A DNA stretch of 64,000 bases from CAINVV01 sp031432175 (lineage in GTDB: Bacteria > Bacteroidota > Bacteroidia > Bacteroidales > Prolixibacteraceae): assembly GCA_964358545.1 (NCBI GenBank), contig CAYHQN010000002.1:1-64000 (forward strand). The letters are read 5' to 3'. The translations under genes were made by a program, and so were the position numbers. Below the pieces are notes generated by a model. The model had not been told where the DNA came from. It did not search any database and worked only from the letters and a program-made list of their open reading frames with translations. Below, in pieces: positions 58,937 through 64,000 of this stretch (positions are counted from its first letter, which is position 1; every line of letters begins with the position of its first letter).

Positions 58937-61645
58937 ATGGAAATACTATTTGGGATACATTTCGATCAGGGTTATTACCTCGATATTTCTCTGCTGGAAA
59001 ACCAAAACTCATTTAACAAAATAATTACAGGCCCATTGGGATTACTTGGTCTTTTGGAGCGCGATTTGGGTCTTTCAGGCATTTTCATGACTTCCTTAGA
59101 GAGAAAAGTAAAATACCGCGAAATTTTAACGCAGTTCAACCTAAAAAATCCGGACAATTTGATTTCAAAATCATTCTTTGTAGATCCGGATGGTGTTACT
59201 TCCGAACTTTTACAATATCGTGACCAACTGATTCTTGCTGGATGGAATCAAACAATAACTGATATTTCACCTAAAATTGATCTGCTTTCGGCCATTGAAA
59301 CTGAGAATGACATTCCACAAGGTATTGAAGACAGATGGAGGAAGGTTCTTAAGCATATCCAAATTGAAAACACCGTAAGTCTGGGATTTAGCAAAATTAT
59401 TTTGCATGAATCTGCAACGGAAATGAACCCGTTCTTTAAGTTGCTGTTTAATCTTTTGACTGAAAAAGGTACCATTATTGAGACCTTCCCCTTGGATTTT
59501 CCAATCATTGGAGATTCCAATTTGAACACAGTCAAGAAAAAGATATTGGCAAATGATCCGGCAGCTATTTTCAATGACAATGACAAAAGCAGTCTACAAA
59601 TCTTGCGATTTAAATCAGACACGGATGCTGCTGAGTTTTTGGCATCACAAAAGAAATATCTGAAGGAGACGGTTATTCTCAATCGGGACAATTGTCATTT
59701 CGATGAGATGCTCAACAGTTTTGGTCATCCTGTTGCCGGTTCAGATCAGATAGATTCCAATCCTTCACTGATTCAACTCTTCAGATTAATTTCAGTCCTG
59801 CTCATAAAACCCTTGAACATACATAATCTGCTTTCTTTTCTTCAGGTCGAAATCAACCCGGTTCCTGCTGCACTAAGGTATCAGTTAATGAAAGTCCTGA
59901 AGGAAACCGGAGGAATGAATAATCCTCGTTGGGAACAGACCATCCTGAATTTCGAATTTATAAACGAAATGGCACGCAACAAAGCCATTACCTTTCTGAT
60001 TAGCCGGAATTTTGCAGAAAATCTAATTGATTGTAATACGGTAGTTCAATTATACCACTCACTATCCTCGTGGGCACAGGAAAGGATGATTTTGGGAGAC
60101 AATTCTCCTTCAGTTACACATCAATTTAGCTTCCTGATCGACCAATGCAAAGCGATTCAGGATATCCTGAAGGATCACAAAAGTCCAGCAATATCAGCAC
60201 AAGAGATATCTCAAATCATCAATGGAATCTATGAGCCACAATCATTTGGAAATTATGTAACCCAGGTCGATTCTTACAATGTAATGGCCAATCCGGGTCA
60301 AATCATCAACCTTCCAACTTCCATCATTTGGCTCGATTTCTATAATGAATCCATGTATCCGGCGTATTATAATTTTCTGAACGTGGAGGAATTCAAGAAG
60401 CTAACTGACAAGGGTGTACACTTATGGAGTATCGCAGAACAATCATCTGCCTTAATGAAAATGCATTTAAAAGGGATTCTCCTCCCCAAAGCAAAATGCA
60501 TATTAATTGTTGTGGAAAAGGCAGGAGATGAAATTGTTACCGATCATCCGGTTTACTCCTTCCTGAAATCAATTTTTCCGGATCATGCAAAAATAACCTT
60601 TGATATTTCTGCCTATGATCCTGCTTTTTTAGAATCAATAAATTGGGAATTGCCTGATATGGTGCAGCTCAACACTACCCTGTTGCCTGAAAAAAAGCAG
60701 GTATATCAAATTCCATCCGGTAATTTAATCCCAATACGTGCTACAGAAAGTGTTTCAAGTATGGAAGTTATGATTCAAAATCCTTTCGACTGGCTATTTC
60801 AATACGGATTACAAATTCAGCCGGGAAATAGTTACCAACTGGATGATCTATTTACAACAATGGGTACGGTTGCCCATAAATTTATTGAAGTCCTTTTTCA
60901 AAATTCAGAAAACGATTTGAACAAGGCAGATGCACTACTTAAGGAGTATGAAACACTTCTGACGTCTGTTGTTGAAGGATATGGCATGATTCTTTTGTTG
61001 GACGAAAATCGGTTTGAATTTGAGGTATTTAAAACAAAATTATTGGCGTCTGTTCGTAACCTGATTGAATTGCTTGAGATCAATCAACTGACTGTTATCG
61101 GTTTGGAACAAAGCGAAACGGCTGCAATATCTGCGCTGGGGAATCAGCAAGTTTTTGGAAAAATTGATCTTGTATTACGGATGGCGAATGGCGAGCTTGC
61201 TATTTTTGATTTAAAATGGTCACGCTTTCCGAAGAAATTCGCAAAGATGATTCGTGAAAACAAACACATTCAGCTGGCAGTATATAAAGAACTACTTGAA
61301 TCAGCAAGTGAATCGAATGTATACTTTGTCGCATACTATTCACTTTCAGATGCCAAACTTATCTCAACAAAAAAATTGGCCGGACAATCAGTCATCTTCA
61401 TATTAGAAACTGCAACATCCAGGGATATTGTTACCAGTGTAAAAAATTCAGTTGAATTCAGAAGAAATCAATTTAGGAGTGAAGTACTCGAAGAGGCAGG
61501 TGGCAGCGACATGAAAGATCTTGACTATTTCCAAAAACAAGCCACAGATAATCTGGTGCCACTTGAAACAGAATATAACAAGTCCGAAATCAAGAAAATA
61601 AATTTGTACAGCCAATACAAGACATTTAAGGGTGAAATAATCTGA
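58937..61645 (+). CDS. AddB-like protein with RecB-type PD-(D/E)XK nuclease
   Basis: A 902-residue protein. The N-terminal two-thirds look like a degenerate UvrD-like module with no functional Walker A, as in AddB. The C-terminal ~280 residues are a RecB-family nuclease: TMGTVAHKFIEVLF (conserved His), FGKIDLVLRMANGELAIFDL with D and D-L-K, and IQLAVYKELL (Q-x-x-x-Y). It precedes the UvrD-like helicase gene by 2 bases, so the two probably form an AddAB-type helicase-nuclease for double-strand-break repair. The pair is widespread in Bacteroidota, so its place next to the defence operon may be chance. Confidence 0.85.
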   Translation: MEILFGIHFDQGYYLDISLLENQNSFNKIITGPLGLLGLLERDLGLSGIFMTSLERKVKYREILTQFNLKNPDNLISKSFFVDPDGVTSELLQYRDQLILAGWNQTITDISPKIDLLSAIETENDIPQGIEDRWRKVLKHIQIENTVSLGFSKIILHESATEMNPFFKLLFNLLTEKGTIIETFPLDFPIIGDSNLNTVKKKILANDPAAIFNDNDKSSLQILRFKSDTDAAEFLASQKKYLKETVILNRDNCHFDEMLNSFGHPVAGSDQIDSNPSLIQLFRLISVLLIKPLNIHNLLSFLQVEINPVPAALRYQLMKVLKETGGMNNPRWEQTILNFEFINEMARNKAITFLISRNFAENLIDCNTVVQLYHSLSSWAQERMILGDNSPSVTHQFSFLIDQCKAIQDILKDHKSPAISAQEISQIINGIYEPQSFGNYVTQVDSYNVMANPGQIINLPTSIIWLDFYNESMYPAYYNFLNVEEFKKLTDKGVHLWSIAEQSSALMKMHLKGILLPKAKCILIVVEKAGDEIVTDHPVYSFLKSIFPDHAKITFDISAYDPAFLESINWELPDMVQLNTTLLPEKKQVYQIPSGNLIPIRATESVSSMEVMIQNPFDWLFQYGLQIQPGNSYQLDDLFTTMGTVAHKFIEVLFQNSENDLNKADALLKEYETLLTSVVEGYGMILLLDENRFEFEVFKTKLLASVRNLIELLEINQLTVIGLEQSETAAISALGNQQVFGKIDLVLRMANGELAIFDLKWSRFPKKFAKMIRENKHIQLAVYKELLESASESNVYFVAYYSLSDAKLISTKKLAGQSVIFILETATSRDIVTSVKNSVEFRRNQFRSEVLEEAGGSDMKDLDYFQKQATDNLVPLETEYNKSEIKKINLYSQYKTFKGEII

Positions 61646-61647
61646 AA

Positions 61648-64000
61648 ATGAAAAATATAGAATTCATCAATGCAGGAGCAGGAAGTGGAAAAACTTTTTT
61701 CCTCTCCAGGAAACTCTCCGAGGTTGTTTCAAGCCATCCAAATAATGATCAGTGCAGCGCCGAAGAAATTATTTTAACAACCTTTACCGACATTGCGGCA
61801 GCAGAGTTAAAAAGCAAAGCCCATGAGGTGCTTTTAAAGGCAGGCAATACAAAACAGGCTAACCTTTTATCCTCAGCAGCCATTGGGACCGTACATTCTG
61901 TCGCTCTTCAGCTGATCCAAAAGTACTGGTACTTTCTGGGAGAGGGAGTCAAGCTCCAGGTTATGCCCGAAAAGGATAAGAACTTCTTTCTAAACCAATC
62001 ATTGGCCTTCATTCCTACTGCAGATGAATTGAATAAACTGGAAAGCTTAACCCAATTTTTTGATTTTCAAAAAGGAATCTATGAAAAGGATCCTGATCAC
62101 TGGAAAAATGATCTGTTGGATATTATTGGCAAGGCTTTGAATAACAGGATGGAGAGTCTGGCAGAATCGCGAACCTCCTCTTTGGAAGAGATAGACCGGT
62201 TATTCCCTTTAAATCCGGATTGGACGATGGCCATGGATGAAGTTTCTGTTCTGTTGAACTCAATTTTAAGGCTTCTGCAAGCATCAAAACCCAATGCTAC
62301 CAACTCCAAAAGAATCGACAAAGCAGAATCCCTCTTAAATCTCAACGGCAATTTTGGCGTCAGTAATTTGTTTTCACTGCAAAGTTTATTGTCAGATTTG
62401 CCTGGTTACATCAAAAATAATTTTTCAATAATTGACGATATTCTGCAAAAACTCTCTAATGTTACTTCATCTCCTATGTTCGTCCAGGGAATCAAAGAAT
62501 ATGTCTGTTTGATCTTTGATTTGGCCATCCGAAGCATCGAGCGTTACAGAAATTACAAACAAGAGCATACGCTGATCGATTACAACGATATGGAGGTTCT
62601 ATTCTTGAAATTGCTCGAGAACCCCCAAGCACAAAATGAAATCAGAAATAGATACAAGATTGTACTGGTTGACGAATTTCAGGATTGCAGTCCAATCCAA
62701 ATTGAAATTTTTTGCAAACTCTCCGAACTGGTGAAACAAAGTTACTGGGTGGGAGATCCCAAGCAGGCTATTTATGATTTTCGCGGTACCGATCCGCTCT
62801 TAGTTGAGGCGATTATTAACAAATTAAACACACAAAATGCTGATAATCTTAAAATTGGAGAACGCTTATCCGATTCTTGGCGTTCCAGGCCGCAAATCGT
62901 TGATTTAACCAACCATATTTTTAGTAGCACATTAGCCGATCAGGTAGATCCGGGTACGATAGAATTAAATGCTGTAAGAACCAGCAATGAGTTTCCTGAC
63001 GATGCCCTGCACAAACCAATAAAAAAATGGGAAATTCATGACGAAAAATCTAATATTACCTCAATGGTTCACCATATTGCTTCTGAAATAGCCAATCTAA
63101 TTCACCGGAATGATGTGATGGTTGTTGACAAAACCAAAAGCAAACTGGACAAAGATCCTGTCCTGCAAGAAATCACCAAACGCCCTTTGAAAGCGGGCGA
63201 CATCACGGTACTTTGCAGAACAAATACCCGGGTCTCTGATTTGGCAGCATCACTGAAAAAATTTGGTTTACAGGTAGCCGCAGAGCAGAAGAGTCTCACA
63301 GAAACTGCAGAAATGAAGCTTGTATTAGCCCTTCTGAATTATTATTTGGATAAAAATGACACACTGGCCAAAGCAACCATTCGATTTTTATCCGAAGCAC
63401 AGATGGATACATCCGGATTGATTGACGAACGCCTGAATTTTCTATATGGACCTGATGCAGCTGAGCGGCCAGATAATCAAGAGGATGGGAACACTGCTTT
63501 ATGGGAAACATATTTTCAATACCTAAATTTCTGGAGCAACGAAAATCCAATCCTGCAGAAAATTGAAAAAATCAGGGGGCAATCAGAACATCTTTCAGTG
63601 GGCAATCTTGTAAATAAGCTGATTACAGTTTCCGCAATAGGTGATATCGTCATTTTATGGGATAATCCTTTGCAGAGAATGAACAACCTTCAAGCCTGCA
63701 GAAAGATGGCAACAGATTATGAAAATAGTTGTCTGGTTATGAACCTTGCCTCCTCCTTGCGCGGATTTATTGAGTCTGTCAATTACTATGGGAACCAGGA
63801 AATCAGTCAGGGAGCCGCGGCCGGAGTTGATGCGGTCAATGTGATGACCTATCACAAATCCAAAGGGCTGGAATGGCCGGTAGTCATTTTGACCCAGCTT
63901 GATTATGATCATCTCTCTGAACAAAATCAATATGCCAAGGGCTACTTTGGCGTCAATCTGTATGGTGTCGGTGAGATTGATTTAGACAACCCGCACAAAG
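61648..64000 (+). CDS. UvrD/AddA-like helicase (3' end beyond the window)
   Basis: The frame starts at ATG 61648 and is open to the window end (784 complete codons). It is a superfamily 1A helicase: INAGAGSGKTFFLSRKLSEV (Walker A), TTFTDIAAAELKSK (motif Ia), IDYNDMEVLFLK, VLVDEFQDCSPIQIEIF (Walker B), VGDPKQAIYDFRGTD (motif III) and, near the end, NVMTYHKSKGLEWPVVIL (motif V). It lies directly after the AddB-like gene and is probably its partner. Whether a C-terminal nuclease exists cannot be seen. Confidence 0.9.
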   Translation, partial: MKNIEFINAGAGSGKTFFLSRKLSEVVSSHPNNDQCSAEEIILTTFTDIAAAELKSKAHEVLLKAGNTKQANLLSSAAIGTVHSVALQLIQKYWYFLGEGVKLQVMPEKDKNFFLNQSLAFIPTADELNKLESLTQFFDFQKGIYEKDPDHWKNDLLDIIGKALNNRMESLAESRTSSLEEIDRLFPLNPDWTMAMDEVSVLLNSILRLLQASKPNATNSKRIDKAESLLNLNGNFGVSNLFSLQSLLSDLPGYIKNNFSIIDDILQKLSNVTSSPMFVQGIKEYVCLIFDLAIRSIERYRNYKQEHTLIDYNDMEVLFLKLLENPQAQNEIRNRYKIVLVDEFQDCSPIQIEIFCKLSELVKQSYWVGDPKQAIYDFRGTDPLLVEAIINKLNTQNADNLKIGERLSDSWRSRPQIVDLTNHIFSSTLADQVDPGTIELNAVRTSNEFPDDALHKPIKKWEIHDEKSNITSMVHHIASEIANLIHRNDVMVVDKTKSKLDKDPVLQEITKRPLKAGDITVLCRTNTRVSDLAASLKKFGLQVAAEQKSLTETAEMKLVLALLNYYLDKNDTLAKATIRFLSEAQMDTSGLIDERLNFLYGPDAAERPDNQEDGNTALWETYFQYLNFWSNENPILQKIEKIRGQSEHLSVGNLVNKLITVSAIGDIVILWDNPLQRMNNLQACRKMATDYENSCLVMNLASSLRGFIESVNYYGNQEISQGAAAGVDAVNVMTYHKSKGLEWPVVILTQLDYDHLSEQNQYAKGYFGVNLYGVGEIDLDNPHK

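Overview
The window is a stretch of a draft Bacteroidota genome, most like the Bacteroidales/Marinilabiliales side of the phylum. The lineage call rests on the gene set (MutS2, a 7TM-HDIG phosphodiesterase, the dapB-lepB-WbqC order, PepC-type bleomycin hydrolase, PD-(D/E)XK/UvrD pair), on repeated matches to the Bacteroidota -7 promoter box TAnnTTTG in front of genes, and on dispersed repeats typical of these genomes. Runs of exactly 100 N (6677-6776, 6828-6927) and 10 N (10779-10788, 27178-27187) mark it as a scaffolded draft or metagenome assembly.

Layout. 1-3.7 kb: mutS2, then a hypothetical protein whose apparent N-terminus is a 21-bp tandem repeat. 3.7-10.4 kb (minus strand): a type I restriction-modification operon read hsdM, four-helix-bundle protein, hsdS, [17-bp repeat array and GxxExxY nuclease-fold gene], hsdR. 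10.4-13.8 kb: palindromic repeat cluster, two small hypothetical genes, a stand-alone HsdR-N-type nuclease domain protein and a Doc toxin-antitoxin pair, two of these genes followed by attC-like inverted sites. 14-17.9 kb: a plant-polysaccharide pair (GH78 rhamnosidase and an acetyl-xylan-esterase-like hydrolase). 18.2-20.6 kb: UDP-glucose dehydrogenase and UDP-xylose synthase (UDP-glucose to UDP-glucuronate to UDP-xylose). 21-27.4 kb: gene remnants, isoaspartyl peptidase, a large secreted beta-helix protein and a secreted alpha/alpha-toroid-like protein interrupted by an assembly gap. 27.5-33 kb: YccF, CinA, AsmA-like protein, an AAA_14/DUF4143 ATPase.

33.1-37.3 kb is accessory: a three-gene HipB-HipS-HipT-like kinase toxin system, small AT-rich genes, a DUF2442 gene, and an aldo/keto reductase gene with a large internal in-frame deletion. 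37.4-49 kb is mostly core: dapB-lepB-wbqC, NlpC/P60 peptidase, HDIG protein, PepC, rplS, YitT, a GH16-fold protein that has lost its catalytic signature and carries three N-terminal repeats, and RsmF-type rRNA methyltransferase.

49.5-58.5 kb looks like a defence island: an AT-rich PIN-like gene, the 3' end (domain V/VI) of a group II intron, and a tightly coupled two-gene operon made of a Swt1-type HEPN + SNF2 helicase protein and a 1472-residue sacsin-like Hsp90-fold ATPase with a C-terminal Cys-rich HNH-like zinc site. I consider this pair the best candidate for an under-described system in the window. 58.9 kb to the end holds an AddB-like nuclease and an AddA/UvrD-like helicase (cut by the window edge). 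No tRNA, rRNA, CRISPR array or intact transposase gene was found. Large antisense reading frames lying over clearly coding genes were left out.
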